From positions 1,302,001-1,366,000 of the forward strand of contig OZ218958.1 in assembly GCA_965112735.1 (NCBI GenBank): a stretch of DNA of 64,000 bases, read 5' to 3'. The position numbers and the translations under genes were made by a program. Below, one piece after another: positions 44,679 to 56,049 of this stretch. The notes below the pieces were generated by a model, which saw only the letters and a list, made by a program, of their open reading frames with translations, was not told the origin of the DNA and made no database searches. The stretch is from Phaeosaccion multiseriatum. Taxonomy: Eukaryota; Ochrophyta, other classes. The stretch's first letter is position 1; the number at the start of each line of letters is the position of its first letter.

Positions 44679-45600
44679 TTACTCCCCCTCTAGGGCGGGG
44701 AGGGGGAGTGCGGGACCGGCTCCGCGGTTGAGCCGACCCAGGAAGGCGCGCTCCCGCTCCGAGAGCCACATCTGGTGGCTGCAGCTGACGAGGCGGCGTA
44801 GTCTTGTCAGGACGTGGCCCTTGGTGGTGGAGGAGCCCGTGCGGCCAGTGCGGGTGACCACGTGCTCGGCGAGTGCGTGCAGGAGCGATTGCGCCTGTGC
44901 GCCGAGTCGGCCGTGGGTCTCGATGGCGAAGGTGGAGAGGCGAACACGCTCTCGGTCGTAGGTGCCCCTGTAGTGTCGCTCCTTGCGGGTCTCGCTGTTG
45001 GCGGCTGCCGCTCCCGGTCTAATGTCCGTGCGGAGCACATTCAAGGCCGTCCTGCAGAGGTTGTTACTCAGGGTTAGGTCAAGCATATGCGCCGGGTGGG
45101 CAAAGGTTGGGTCGCGGGCTCCGGAGAGGGCGCCTCGGGGGAGGGTGGCGTCCATGCGGAAGGTCCGGGCGATGTTGTGCGGGGGGTTGAAGAACTCCGA
45201 GCTCTCGTGTCCGACGCGGGAAACGTAGTTCTGCTTGAACATGTCCTCGACGGAGGAGAGCATCCCGGTGTGGTAGAGAGTGCTCTGGTTGGGGCACTGG
45301 ATGGCGTGAGAGGAGTCGGCGCGTGTGTTGCAGCGGGTGCAGACTAGTGCGTCGGGTTCTCCAGGGCTGTAAAGGCAGTTGATGCCGAGGGAGCGTCGTA
45401 GGGCCCCTACCATGTCTTGGGCCGGCATGGAGACCTGTCCAGGTGAGGTGGCGATGAAGCCCATGGCCCCGTCGCTGCTCTGGCTCAGGTGCCGAGACTT
45501 GGCCTGTCGGCGAGACTCCATGCCGGTATCGGCAGCAGCAGCGTCGTCGGGGAGTCGGTCCAGTGAGGCGCGGTACGTCAGGGGTCGAAAAGGCGCGAAA
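44679..45600 (-). pseudogene. Second LINE C-terminal fragment with restriction-like endonuclease layout
   Basis: Minus-strand ORF (start codon 45521, 280 codons) reads DMVGALRRSLGINCL, then a zinc knuckle C-x2-C-x7-H-x3-C (CTRCNTRADSSHAIQC), MFKQNYVSRVGHESSEFF, FRMDATLPRG, HMLDLTLSNNLC and KERHYRGTYDRERVRLSTFA, ending in Pro/Leu. The order knuckle, R-x-D, L-D-L-T, then a KxxxY helix parallels the element at 27917-29261, but the sequences differ, so it is another lineage. The coding frame may continue upstream (LTYRASLDRLPDD) to about 45600. Reverse transcriptase itself is absent. Confidence 0.6.
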
Positions 45601-45856
45601 ACACTTCGTCGTCTGTGAATAGTATTCTACCTCCCCGAAACCGAAACGGGCACGTCGTTCCCACATGTCATAGCGCAAAAACAGCAAGAGCACAAGAAAA
45701 GCAGTCGGCTTTGCCCCCTGGCTCGCTTAGAAATAGCTGCCTCTTTTCTGCGTCTTGTCACGTGGGAAGGCAGTGGGCGGTGCCACTCGTGGCGGCTGGG
45801 CCTGGAGACCAGCCACCGGGTGGTGCGCTGAGAGGCAGGGGAAGGGAGGAAGATAA

Positions 45857-46395
45857 ATGGGGCTGTGCGGGAGTAGCGAAAGGGGCGATGGGGGGAATGT
45901 GAGTGGGGGAAGTGCCAAGGCGAGCCACAAGTTCAGCGGCGAGGCATCACTGGCTCCTGTTGGGGGCAGCTCCGGGACAGCGGCCCTGATAATTGTGGCA
46001 AGCCGCATTTCAGATGAAGCTCTGTGGGGACTTTGTAAGGATGTGGATGAAGCCACCTCCCGCACTCTGCTGATTGACCCCAGAATGCCCCAGGATGTCA
46101 TACTACGTTTTCTGCGTATGCTGAAGCAGCAGAAGAAGCAAGGGGAAGAGCGTGTCGCCGCTCTACCTTATTCAGATGCTACGAAAGTTGCTCCTGCTGC
46201 AAGCGAGGGAAGGGGTATCGGGGAGGGGGTGCGAGCGTTGGAGAGGGCTCGAGCTAGGCTGCCGCTGCTGCTGGCGGGAAGAATTGCGAAGCTGAAGCAC
46301 AAGGACACCGGACATTGTTTCTTTCGCGTTACAGCCATGAAGTTTGGCGGCGTCACGTTCATGGGCTACTTGGTTGGTGACAACTACAAGCCGAG

Positions 46396-46437
<42 letters not shown>

Positions 46438-47488
46438 TGCTGCTCAGGAGGAGGATGAGGCTCTCACCAGGAAAGTCTTGTCGCTGTTACCATCATCTGT
46501 CAAACGCGTGTCTTTCACAATGACGTTCAATTGGGCCCCCGTAGCTCTACCAAGCACAGTGGAGGAGGTATTCTTCGGTGGTGGCTTTAACTTTCCTCTG
46601 GCTCTTCCCGCTTTGCTGAAGAAGATCACATTTAACGAAGGGTTCAATGAGCAAATCGTCCTTCCTTGCGGTGTGGAGGAGGTGGAGATGGGTAGGGACT
46701 TTAACCTCCCTTTGGCCCTACCTGCCTCGCTGAAGAAGATCACATTTAGCGGAAGGTTTAAACCGCACGTGGTCCTTCCTTGTGGTGTGGAGGAGGTGGA
46801 GATGGGTAGGCACTTTAACATCCCTTTGGCTCTGCCTGCCTCGCTGAAGAAGATCAAATTTGGTCTCGACTTCAAGCAGCACGTGGTCCTTCCATGCGGT
46901 GTGGAGGAGGTGGACATGGGAGTTGAGTTTAACCTCCCTCTGGACCTGCCTCCTTCGCTGAAGAAGATCAACTTTGGCAGTCGATTTAATCAGCACGTGG
47001 TCCTTCCTTGTGGTGTGGAGGAGGTGGACATGGGGTGGGACTTTAACCTCCCTCTGTCCCTGCCCGCTTCGCTGAAGAAGATCAGATTTAGCGGAAGGTT
47101 CAATCAGCACGTGGTCCTTCCTTGCGGTGTTGAAGAGGTGGACATGGGACGGGCCTTTAACCTCCCTCTGCACCTGCCTGCCACATTGAAGAAGATCACA
47201 TTTGGCAGGATCTCGCAATTCAATCAGCACGTGGTCCTTCCTTGTGGTGTGGAGGAGGTGGACATGGGTTGGGCCTTTAACCTTCCTGTGGACCTACCTG
47301 CCTCGCTGAAGAAGATCAGATTTGGCCCTTTCTTCAATCAGGACGTGGTCTTTCCTTTTGGCGTGGAGGAGGTGGAGATGGGGTCTGCAAGTCTCCCTCT
47401 CCCTCTGGACCTTCCCGCCTCCCTCAAGAAGGTCAAATTGTATTCGGGGCTGGACAAGGTTACAGTGTGCGCCGGCCATAATCAGTAA
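45857..47488 (+). CDS. FNIP-repeat protein with N-terminal myristoylation motif
   Basis: Single-exon ORF of 543 codons. The start MGLCGSS fits N-myristoylation (Gly2, Ser6) with Cys4 available for palmitoylation, so membrane attachment is inferred. Residues ~20-150 are a mixed helical region. The segment HCFFRVTAMKFGGVTFMGYL precedes a poly-Ala run (GCT microsatellite, 46395-46445). From ~residue 210 come about seven 46-residue modules made of two FNIP half-repeats each, e.g. FNLPLALPASLKKITFSGRF then VVLPCGVEEVDMG. FNIP repeats form LRR-like solenoids and are best known from Dictyostelium and giant viruses; they are binding scaffolds. Stop TAA falls in an inserted sequence, and further FNIP code follows, so the protein is probably truncated relative to its ancestor. 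I saw no sign of introns. Confidence 0.85.
46395..46445 (+). repeat. (GCT)n coding poly-Ala
   Basis: Trinucleotide run giving about 13 Ala then VAAA in the FNIP protein, at the boundary between its N-terminal region and the repeats. Confidence 0.95.
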
Positions 47489-47540
47489 TCAGGCCGGCTG
47501 GTAGCGCCGGTCATAATCAGTAATCAGGCCGGCTGGCGCC
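47473..47540 (+). repeat. Tandem ~35-bp repeat that truncates the FNIP gene
   Basis: CGCCGG.CATAATCAGTAATC followed by AGGCCGGCTGG occurs twice in a row. The first copy supplies the FNIP stop codon. Its GCCGGC-rich ends resemble the interior of the TIR elements elsewhere in the window. Confidence 0.8.
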
Positions 47541-47761
47541 ATTCTTCAGTAACCAGATAACCTTGTCCGCCGCGATTGACTACCAAACGAAGTTCCACAA
47601 ACCTTTGGTACTCCCTTGTGGTGTGGAGGAGGTGGAGATTTCGCAGCCCCTGGACCTTGCTTCCCTTTCTTCTGGTCTCTTCTGACGAAGAGGGGAGGAA
47701 CCCCTTCCCTTTGGAGAGCCTGTCAGTGCCTGCTGGCCTGAAGAGGCTCGTAGTCCCGTAA
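47541..47761 (+). pseudogene. Orphaned C-terminal end of the FNIP gene
   Basis: Reads FHKPLVLPCGVEEVEISQPL in one frame, then LESLSVPAGLKRLVVP and TAA in another. The final phrase resembles the natural end of an FNIP solenoid. Separated from the main ORF by the 35-bp insertion and a further frameshift. Confidence 0.65.
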
Positions 47762-47769
47762 TACTACCC

Positions 47770-48427
47770 GCTGCATGCCCATCTGCCCGAGGGGCTTGGG
47801 GTCAGAAGGACGAGTCCTAACTTCTAATATGAGCCCAGGTCGAACCAATGTAGATAACCAATGTTGCTACGAGCCAATGAGGAGGTGCATGGGCGCTCAC
47901 ATGTGTGCGTGTGTGTGCGTGTGCGTGTGTACGTGTCGCCTCGAGACGAAAGTGCGACGGTGCGTTAGGCAGGGGCAGGAGGACCTCGATACCCCATGTT
48001 GACATCAGAACTATGTGATTCCAAGTGAGAAGAAGAAACGTAGCGACACACTTAGTACTTAATGCATCTTGCACAACAAAATGCACCCTTTGCATGCCAA
48101 GTGGGCTCCAGAACGCTACATGCGGGTAACCCACTCACGACGCTACCGATCTAGTTTAGTATATTTCATCTCTCTCTCTCTCTTCACTTTTTTTCGTATA
48201 CTACCGATCTAGTTTAGTGTGTTTCGTATAATTCGGACTCGAGCTTGCGACCCACTCACTCATGCCGCCGATCTATTTAGTACCAAGTACTACGTACGTT
48301 TCGTAAAGTTCAGACTCGGAGTCACTTGGTCGCCCTTCCAGCCGAGGAAGGCCCCGATCCGGAGACGCCACCCAGTGTTGCCCTGTCTGAGCTCCGTTGA
48401 GCTCTCGTCCCGCCCCACCGCTGCCTC
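47770..48427. other. Intergenic; decayed short tandem repeats
   Basis: No gene seen. Contains a GT/GC tract (47903-47935) and three decayed copies of a ~60-100 bp unit with CACTCACGACGCTACCGATC, TAGTTTAGT and TTCGTATAATTCGGACTCG at 48130, 48200 and 48255. Confidence 0.5.
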
Positions 48428-48859
48428 TCACCGGCGACGTGGAGAGTCGTCGACACTTCGCAGGGGGGAGTACAAGGCCTGCACCGACGCGGGCGACGTC
48501 CTCGCGGCGGAGTCTTCCCACGTGAACATGTGCTTGCTAAGGACGACGGGCGCCAGCAAGCAGCCCACGAGCGAGACGACTCCGCCGAAGAAGAGAAGGG
48601 TGGCTGGGTCCTGCGACCCCGCGCTGGAAAGGGGCTGAACGCAGAGCTGCCGAGGAGTAGGGAGGTCATCCATGGTCAGGCGCACACGAGGGGGGGAAGG
48701 AGGAGGAGGAAACCGATTTAGAGGAGTACGGATGCGATAGACTGGGTGAGAGCGGTGGGTGGGTTCGGAGGAGCGGTGCCATTTTGGAACGTGCATGTCC
48801 TCACTCACACGCACGCACAAATGTGCATGTGCGCACACACCAAGAATACGCACACGCAC

Positions 48860-48905
<46 letters not shown>

Positions 48906-50139
48906 CAACACGTACCGCCAAAAGCAGCTGCGCCAGCACGACATAGACATTGACCTTTCCGAGCATCTGGCCATTACCGTTGGCATTGCCTCTATTGTCC
49001 TCCCGGCCGCCCTCGGAGAGCATACCTACGGCGATGAAGGGCACACTTTCTACGAGGGCCATCGGCACACCAAGCAGACTAATGACCAGGAAGGATCCCA
49101 TCTATTGGTGGATGTAGCACGGGTGGGTGTGGGTGAGAGTGGGTGGGTGCGGAGAGAGAGAGGGGGAGAGAGAGGGAGAGGGGGAGGGGTCGTGATTGTA
49201 GGGGAAAAGACACACATAACAAGCAAAGGTCAAACACTCTCATGTTCTGCTCGAGCCAAAACCCGCAGCACGGCAAGAACTGTATCACCAACTGCTGTAC
49301 TGTAGTACCACCAACAGTGCTGTACAGTGCAGGGTGGAACATGGAAAGTGTCAAAGGTGTAAGAGGGTAAGACCCTCACCTTCCTCAGTCTCTCGCTCTG
49401 GGAAGGACGGAGCGCACAGCCCGCGAGCATTAACCCCCCTTCCAGCAAGAGCATGACCCTCAGCGAGCCCCCGATACCACCCTGTGTGTGTGTGCGTGTG
49501 TGTGTGTGTGCGTGCGTGTTTGTGTGTGTGTGCGTGTGTGTGTGTGCGTGCGTGTGTGTGCGTGTGTGAGTGTGTGTGTGTGTGTGAGCGTGTGTGAGTA
49601 AGTGTGTGTGTGTGCACACACCTACGTGGTTCTGAGGTTGATTACTACAAGTCAATACAATGACTCTTAAACCCCGTCTACCCATCTACTATACATAGCG
49701 TTTGTAGCCTTTTACAACAGTGTATCACAGCAATGATCACATACCTGATCTACTACAGCTTTGATGGGGCCCAGGCCCATGAGAAGGATGACCACAGCTT
49801 GAGCGACAAAGCTCAAACTTGCCCATCGCACCCCCTCATTGTAGAGCTCTTGAAGGTGGTCATGTTGGTCATCCGAAGTGGAGGCGTCGTCGCCATGAGA
49901 AGTGTTGTGATCTTGACCTTCATCGTGTGGGCTGACAGCCCCGCCAAAGACGTCAATACCTACCCAGTCACTGGCGATCATTGAGAGGGAGAACCACCCC
50001 ACCCAGGAAAGGAAGACGAGAAAGCACACTCTCAGCTGAGGGACGGACGGACGGGATGGGCGTGTGTGGGTAGTAGCAGCAGTAGTAAGAGAAGCCGCGG
50101 GTAGCAACAGTAGTAGAGTAGCATTAGAGTAGCAGTATA

Positions 50140-50219
<80 letters not shown>

Positions 50220-50411
50220 CAGTAATAGCAGTAGTAGCGGCAGTAGTAGCAGTAGTAGTAGTAGTAGATTAGGAGTAGCAGGAGGAATAGTATGAGAGGC
50301 AGTATCGAGTCGTAGTAGTAGCAGAGGCAACTACTAGTAGTAGTACTACTACTAAGAAGAAGAAGTAGTAGTAGTAGTAGTATAGTAGTAGTAGTATAGT
50401 AGTAGTAGTAA

Positions 50412-50455
<44 letters not shown>

Positions 50456-50723
50456 TAGTAGTAGTAGTAGTAGTAGTAGTAGCAGCAAGAGACAGCTCGG
50501 AAGGGGGGGGCGGGGTTGGTGTGAAAGGAGTAGAGAATAAGTAACCGTGACTCACCAACCAACTTGGTAGAGCCCAGAAGGCGATGCTCTCGGCAAAGAT
50601 CACGGCCTTCGTCTTCATATGTCCTCTCTCCCCTCTCTCCCCTCTCTCCCCTCTCTCCCCTTGCCCCCCCTCCTCCTCCTCCTCCTCCTCCTCCCCCTCC
50701 TCCTCCTCCTCCTCCTCCTCCTC

Positions 50724-50757
<34 letters not shown>

Positions 50758-50789
50758 TCCCCCTCCTCCTCCTCCTCCTCCTCCTCCTC

Positions 50790-50823
<34 letters not shown>

Positions 50824-52643
50824 TCCCCCTCCTCCTCCTCCTCCTCCTCCTCCCTCGCTAGCCTTCCGAACGCCGCCGGCCTCCTTCGTGCCCGCCGCGG
50901 TGATGCTGAAGCTCGCCTACGTATTCGACGATACCGACGCTCTACCCCACTACCACAAATCCTCCTCTCCTCATCCTTCCTTGCCTCCTCTCCTCCCTCC
51001 CCCCCTCCTCCTTGGCCCCCCGCTCCTCCCTCTCCTCCTCCTCCTCCGATGACGACAGTGACCGCATGTTCCTCTGTCGGGTAGTGCGATGCCTTGGACT
51101 CGCACGGCGCTGCCAACCTGCCTGCCAAGCCTCCTCGACACGGGTTAAGCTCACAACAGGGGCACCATCAACAATTGGTGATACGGCAGCAGCAGCAGTT
51201 GGTGGGACAGCCTCGAGTTTGGTGCCGAAGTGGTACGAGACGACAGCTGTGACGCAGAGCACCAACGCTGATACGTTGTAGACGAGTGTGGTGCCGCTGT
51301 CATAGACCAGCCGCAGGAAGGGCAGGTATCGCAATGCGTTGAAGGAGCCGCAGAGAAAGCCCAGGATGTTGCCGGCCCCGTAGGCCACCATGAGTATGCT
51401 AATGAAGGTGTGTGATGGGAGTGCAGTATACGATAGACAGAGGTAGGTATCGTGGGTAGGTATGGCCCTCCCTCCCTCCCTCCCTTCTTTCCTTCCCCCC
51501 TCTCCACTCCCCTCCCGTCCTTTCGTCCCTCCTCCCCTCCCTCACTCCCTCCCTCCCTCCCTCCCTCCCTCCTTCCCTCCCCTCCCTCCCTCACCTGTTG
51601 GCACGTGCTTGTTGCTCAGGTGGAGCGCAGTCCGCAATGATGGCTCGCAGGCTAACGAGGGCAGCGTTCATCGCCAAATCAATGACCCATAGCGCCGCAA
51701 CCGCGATGAAGAGTTGGCCTCGCATGCTGAGGGAGGGAGGAGAGGGAGAGAGAGAGAGGACAGGGGGGCAGCCACCGTAGGACGCCGAGGGATACAGCCC
51801 GAGAGGGGGGTGGGGGTTTCCGGGCGGGGTTAAGTTTGCTCGAGATGGGCGAGGGCCTTCGTTGATCAGACTCGGGGTGTGGACGGACGACCGACTTGCT
51901 CTGTAGACTATGGAAGTGATTGACATGACTTGGTTGACATTCAGTTTCCACTCCGTTCAGCGAAATATTCCACGCGCCTCTCCCTCGGCCCTCTCGTCCC
52001 ACCCTCTGCTGCTCACCTTGGCACGAACTGAGAGGGCATGAGAATCATGCCCGCCGCCATGAGACCCATGGCACTCAGGACAATGTAGCTGCGCCCCCTC
52101 TGTAGGAGAGCAGAGCAGCAGTAAGAATAGCAGTAGCGGTAGTGAAATGAGTAGGAGAAGAAATGAAGATGAGCAGCAGCAGCCGTAGCATACCTGGCGT
52201 CTGGCATCAGAGTATCCCCCGACTAGAGGCTGCACGATCATACCAGAGAGAGGTCCAGCCATCCAAATATAACCCAGGTTGGAAGGAGATACATCAAACC
52301 TGGAGAGCAGTAAGGGGGTGGTATACACCGTCTTGTCGCGGAAGCGTATCGAGTTAGGGGGGTGGTCATTGTAGCAGCAGAAGGGGGGCGAGGAAGGGGT
52401 GAGGGAAGGGAAGTGAGAACAGCAAAGAAGAGCGGTGTAGCAGCATGGCAGCAGGAGGGGCGAGGAAGGGTCGAGGGAAGTGAAGTAAGAACAGCAAAGA
52501 AGAGAGAAAGGGAAAGGCGAAGCATCTGGGGAGGAACGTCAACTTCTTTTTCTCTCCCAGGCTACCTTGATACTCCACGCGAACATGATGCCACTCAGAC
52601 CAAGCGAGGCACCAACCAGATTACAAAGGCCGCGTCTGCTCAT
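48428..52643 (-). CDS. SLC45/SUT-type sugar:proton symporter (MFS)
   Basis: Exons on the minus strand: 52643-52566 ([26 protein letters not shown]), 52299-52194 ([25 protein letters not shown]), 52099-52017 (RGRSYIV...), 51726-51595 ([20 protein letters not shown]), 51398 to ~51,000 ([11 protein letters not shown]...), ~50618-50556, 50035-49745 ([20 protein letters not shown]), 49101-48916 ([20 protein letters not shown]) and 48646-48428. [20 protein letters not shown], the WVIDxAMN block, GNILG and the SWxGWF...DWxGxxVFGG block are diagnostic of plant sucrose transporters and animal SLC45 proteins. These move disaccharides with H+ across membranes in 12 helices. RRPF after helix 2 is here RGRSY. 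Phases agree at most junctions. The first exon does not join the second in frame by my reading, and the central-loop exon end is unresolved. Confidence 0.85.
48855..48905 (+). repeat. (CA)n(GA)n microsatellite
   Basis: Dinucleotide tract in the last intron of the transporter gene; a similar GT-type tract fills 49482-49615. Confidence 0.9.
50105..50485 (+). repeat. (AGT)n/(AGC)n microsatellite
   Basis: About 380 bp of trinucleotide repeat with interruptions in a transporter intron. It creates spurious poly-Tyr, poly-Leu and poly-Thr frames on the minus strand. Confidence 0.95.
50664..50852 (+). repeat. (CTC)n pyrimidine tract
   Basis: Nearly 190 bp of pure pyrimidine on the plus strand in the transporter's central-loop intron; two runs of C10-C11 divide it into three near-mirror blocks. 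Confidence 0.95.
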
Positions 52644-53186
52644 CCTCGACCCCTCCATAGGGGGCTGCATGGATGTATAGAGATTGGGCGTATCGTGGTT
52701 TTGGTGAAGCAGTTGGTTCTACTTGACAGTTGCGACTCGACGTTGTTCTTCAACTTGTCACGCACCACCCACGCACGCAGGCAAGCACGTAAAATCAAGA
52801 CCTCAAGTCGACCTCGATATGTGCGAAAGTCAATGACCTCACCGGCCGACTGGCCCGGCCATAAGCAGAAACGTAGAAACCATCCAGAGCCAAAGGAGGA
52901 GTAGGAGAGGAGGAAGAGGGCCGTGAATGAGAACTTGCGCGACTTTTTCTCTCAGTTCAGTCCGTAGGGAAATTAACGTCTTTTCGAGCTCTTCTCTCTT
53001 TTGGTTTCGTATCTTCATATAGCTAAATATATCACGTGAAATAATAATATTGTGTAGGGCAAAACAAGTAAGATTTCTCTCCTTTTCTCCCATTCACGCA
53101 AGCCACGCACGCCACACACATACACACATACACACACACAAATACACATGCACACGCCCGCCACGCACACTCCCACACGCAGCAGC
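52644..53186 (-). other. Spacer with a possible exon
   Basis: Minus strand contains KIRNQKREELEKTLISLRTE then PLLLLLWLWMVSTFLLMAGP followed by a CG|GTGAGG donor near 52852. It could be a 5' exon of the transporter or a 3' exon of the gene to its right. A (CA)n tract lies at 53117-53160. Confidence 0.3.
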
Positions 53187-55437
53187 TCACCAAAAGTCAT
53201 TGAAAGAAAAGAACCTTCCTGTGTCCTGCACAACGGTCTTGACAGGCTTGTTCCACGTTGTAAACTCAAGCATACTGCCACTGTCGTAGAACCAACGCGC
53301 CCCCTCCTTCACAAAGCGGGCTCGCTCCTTAAAATAGTCCTCCGTAATGAGGCCCTTCAGCGGTCGTTTGCACCGCTCCACAACCACCGAAAAGGTGACG
53401 ATGGCGACTGCTGAGCCGGCTCGGCGCTCGGGAGGGATGTCTATCTCCATGAAGCGGTAATCGTCACAGAAGTCGAGCAGCTCGTCCAGCCAACCCGCCT
53501 ATACACATAGCGTCGCAAGCACGCACACACGCGCACACACACACACAACAAGCACAAGCACACAGCAAGCACGCAAGGAGAGCACGCAAACGCATAGCCA
53601 AGGACAGTAGCAGGACACCACACAGTTTTTTCCACAGTTATTGTAAGAGATGGATCGGAGAAGACACGGGGGGCATCGATTGGAGGAAGGGCCGCTCAAG
53701 GCTGACAAGCATATCTATCCTAACCAACGAAGCAAAGCTTTTGTACGCATGGTGCACGCACGTGTGTAAGACGCATCCTGCCCATAGGACTTGCCCCTAT
53801 TTATACCCATATGCCTGCTCCTCCTTGCCCACATACCCTACCTCGTCGTTGTCCCACTCCTCCCCCGATCGAAGCGTTGTGCTCATGATAAACTTCGGCA
53901 AGCGATACACGTAAGCAGAGTATCTGAGTGGGGAGAGGGTCAGAGGCGTACGGGTGAGGAGAGGGTGAGGGTAGAGGCAAAGGTGTGAGTGCGTGCGCGT
54001 GTGCTTGTGGGGAAGGGGCAAAGGCTGTACATTTAAGTAAGCACTTGGTACAAGGTCGAGGCTTGCGCATTCACCCCACAATCCATTCACAACACACCCC
54101 GCCTTGTGTGTGAGAGATGGATAGAGAGAGATAGATAGAGAGATTGCTTGTGCCTCAAGCTTCAGTCAATGGAGCCTGTGCATCAGCAGTAGCAACCGAG
54201 CATGTGAAGGAGCTAAGCCCTCAGCCTGTCTTTCTCTCCCTCTCTCCATCCCCCGTGTCTGTCTCAATCCCATGTCCACCTCCAGCACGACCACCACGTG
54301 TGGCATCATCTCACCCACCTCGCTCGCAACAACTCCGTCGGCGTGAGGGCGTCGTCAAAGCCCGAGTGAAGGCGCAGACAGCACATTGCGTAGGGGACGC
54401 CGCTGCCGCAAGCACACATTGTTTCCTCGGGCTTCGCTGGCTGTCGCGTCCTGTTGTTCGGCAGTGTCCTGGAAAGGATTGGGTTTGGATTAGGTTGGGG
54501 TGGGTTGAGGTGGGTTGAAGTATCATCTGTGGAGAGGGGGGGGAGACATGAGAGAGATGAGGAAAGAAAAGGCGAGAGAGAGAAAGAGACAGACTGGGGA
54601 AGAGACCCGAAGGAGAAAGGTACGGTAGGGCGAGGAGGCAGATGCAGATATGGTTGCACGGAGGCTTCCCTGCCTATGCGGATGATAAGTACCAAGTCTC
54701 TCGGTCTAAGCATGTACCCACAGCCAGCAATACTGACTTCGTCTGGCTCACCTGGTGTTTCTGGCCTTGAATGGCCACCAGCGAGGCCGCCGGAGCTTCT
54801 TCTGGCTCTGCCCGCTGAAGTACACCCCTGAAGTTAAGCGAGTGGTTGGTTAAGAGTGCGCGTAAGTAATAGCACGAGCGGGATGTGTGGCAGGTGTGGT
54901 GAAGGGGCCAAGAAGGGGGGGAGAGGGGAGTAGATGTACACATACACACACGTACAAAGCATGCCGTCCTCGTGTACCTGAGCTTTGGGGCGCCCTCCAC
55001 CCTTCGAGCATCGTGGCGGGTCTCCCTTTCGCACGCCCCGATCGTCTCCGTCCCGCGCCCCCACCCAACGCGTTGCTGCGGCAACTGCTGCTGCAACTGC
55101 TGCTGCTGCTGTGGTCGATGCTACAGATCGGCGGTTGAGATAGTAGCGATGAGGAGGGTGATAATGCTGATAGCAGTGTTGAAGACCTTCTTCTACGCCT
55201 ATGCCGTACACCTGCCGGAGCCTTTGCCGTCGGTCCCCTCGGTCTCTCCTCCATCCGTACCACTCTTGCCGGTGCCCCTCCACCTGTTGCCGGTGCTATG
55301 GCTGATCCCCCTCCTTCTCCTCCTGCCCCCCCCCCTCTCACTGCTGCTGGCAAGCCACAGTCCGGCGCAAAACCTCTCACGCACACCATGGATACCGCAG
55401 CACACAGAAGAAGAGCAGCAGCGCAGTGGGAGTGCAT
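53187..55437 (-). CDS. YchJ-like SEC-C motif protein with plastid-type presequence
   Basis: The first exon from 55437 encodes MHSHCAAALLLCAAVSMVCV then RGFAPDCG, a signal peptide with F-A-P at the cleavage site, followed by a Gly/Arg/Ser-rich transit-like region. Later exons: one ending ~54752 (basic, WWPFKARNT), 54468-54319 (SEC-C motif MCACGSGVPYAMCC then HSGFDDALTPTELLRAR), 53923-53842 (YSAYVYRLPKFIMSTTLRSG) and 53498-53187 (AGWLDELLDFCDDYRFMEID, FVKEGARWFYDSG, stop TGA). CxCGSxxxYxxCC, LxRARYSAY and the FxxExxxWxYxxG ending define bacterial YchJ-family proteins, whose SEC-C motif binds zinc; cellular role uncertain. Phases agree at the three last junctions. Targeting to a secondary plastid is inferred from the presequence. 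Confidence 0.8.
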
Positions 55438-55787
55438 AGCAACCACTTTATGTGCTCTCTTGCTCCTCTTTGTCCTTGATTGACCCATGAGTACCGATTC
55501 GAGGAATAGGCCGCACAGAACTCAGCAATCGCAATCCCTTCGAAGAGCAAATCTGCTGCTCCTCATGCAGGAGAGATATAGCAAGAAGACCAGGACAGAG
55601 GGAGAAGAGGAGAAGAAGAGGAGAAGAGGGGGGAAGAAGGGGGGGGAACGTAAGTTGTCATGCCCGTATGCCTCCGCCTGCTTTTGGATTGGTTTTTTGT
55701 TCTTGGAAGCGTTCTTTCCAGCGCCTCTTCTCCTCCTTCCCCTGCGCTCCCTTTCTTTGCGGCGTGTTGCTCCGCGGCGGCGGCGCC

Positions 55788-56022
55788 CCGCGGATGGGCT
55801 TTAAGCCCATTCCTCTGTTCGCTTAGAGCGACCAGTCCATTCCTCTGTGTCACTTAGACTCATTGGCAAAGCAGTAGCCGCAGAAGGGGCTGCTGCTTCC
55901 CCTTCTGCAGCTGTTGCTTCCCCTTCTGCGGCTGCTGTTTTGCCAAGGAGTGTGAGTGATACGGAGGAATGGACTGGTTGCTCTAAGCGAAAAGAGGAAT
56001 GGGCTAAGCCCACCCGCGGATG
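55788..56022. mobile_element. Long-TIR MITE (Mutator-like) with 9-bp direct repeat
   Basis: CCGCGGATG at 55788-55796 recurs at 56014-56022. Between them are ~80-bp inverted arms (GGGCTTTAAGCCCATTCCTC, GCTTAGAGCGACCAGTCCAT on the left) around a centre of two GCTTCCCCTTCTGC repeats. Long arms, an 8-9 bp target duplication and no coding capacity fit a Mutator-derived MITE; a hAT-derived MITE is the alternative. Confidence 0.8.
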
Positions 56023-56049
56023 AAGGCCGCGTCCAAGAGCAGCAGAATG

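Noticed and set aside
50352-51128. 258-codon ORF rich in Glu and Thr, and poly-Pro/poly-Leu ORFs on both strands near 50.6-50.9 kb
   Set aside because: Generated by (CTC)n and (AGT)n repeats lying in transporter introns.
54674-55096. 140-codon ORF around the YchJ intron
   Set aside because: Spans an intron with CT-rich acceptor and a transit-region exon in another frame.
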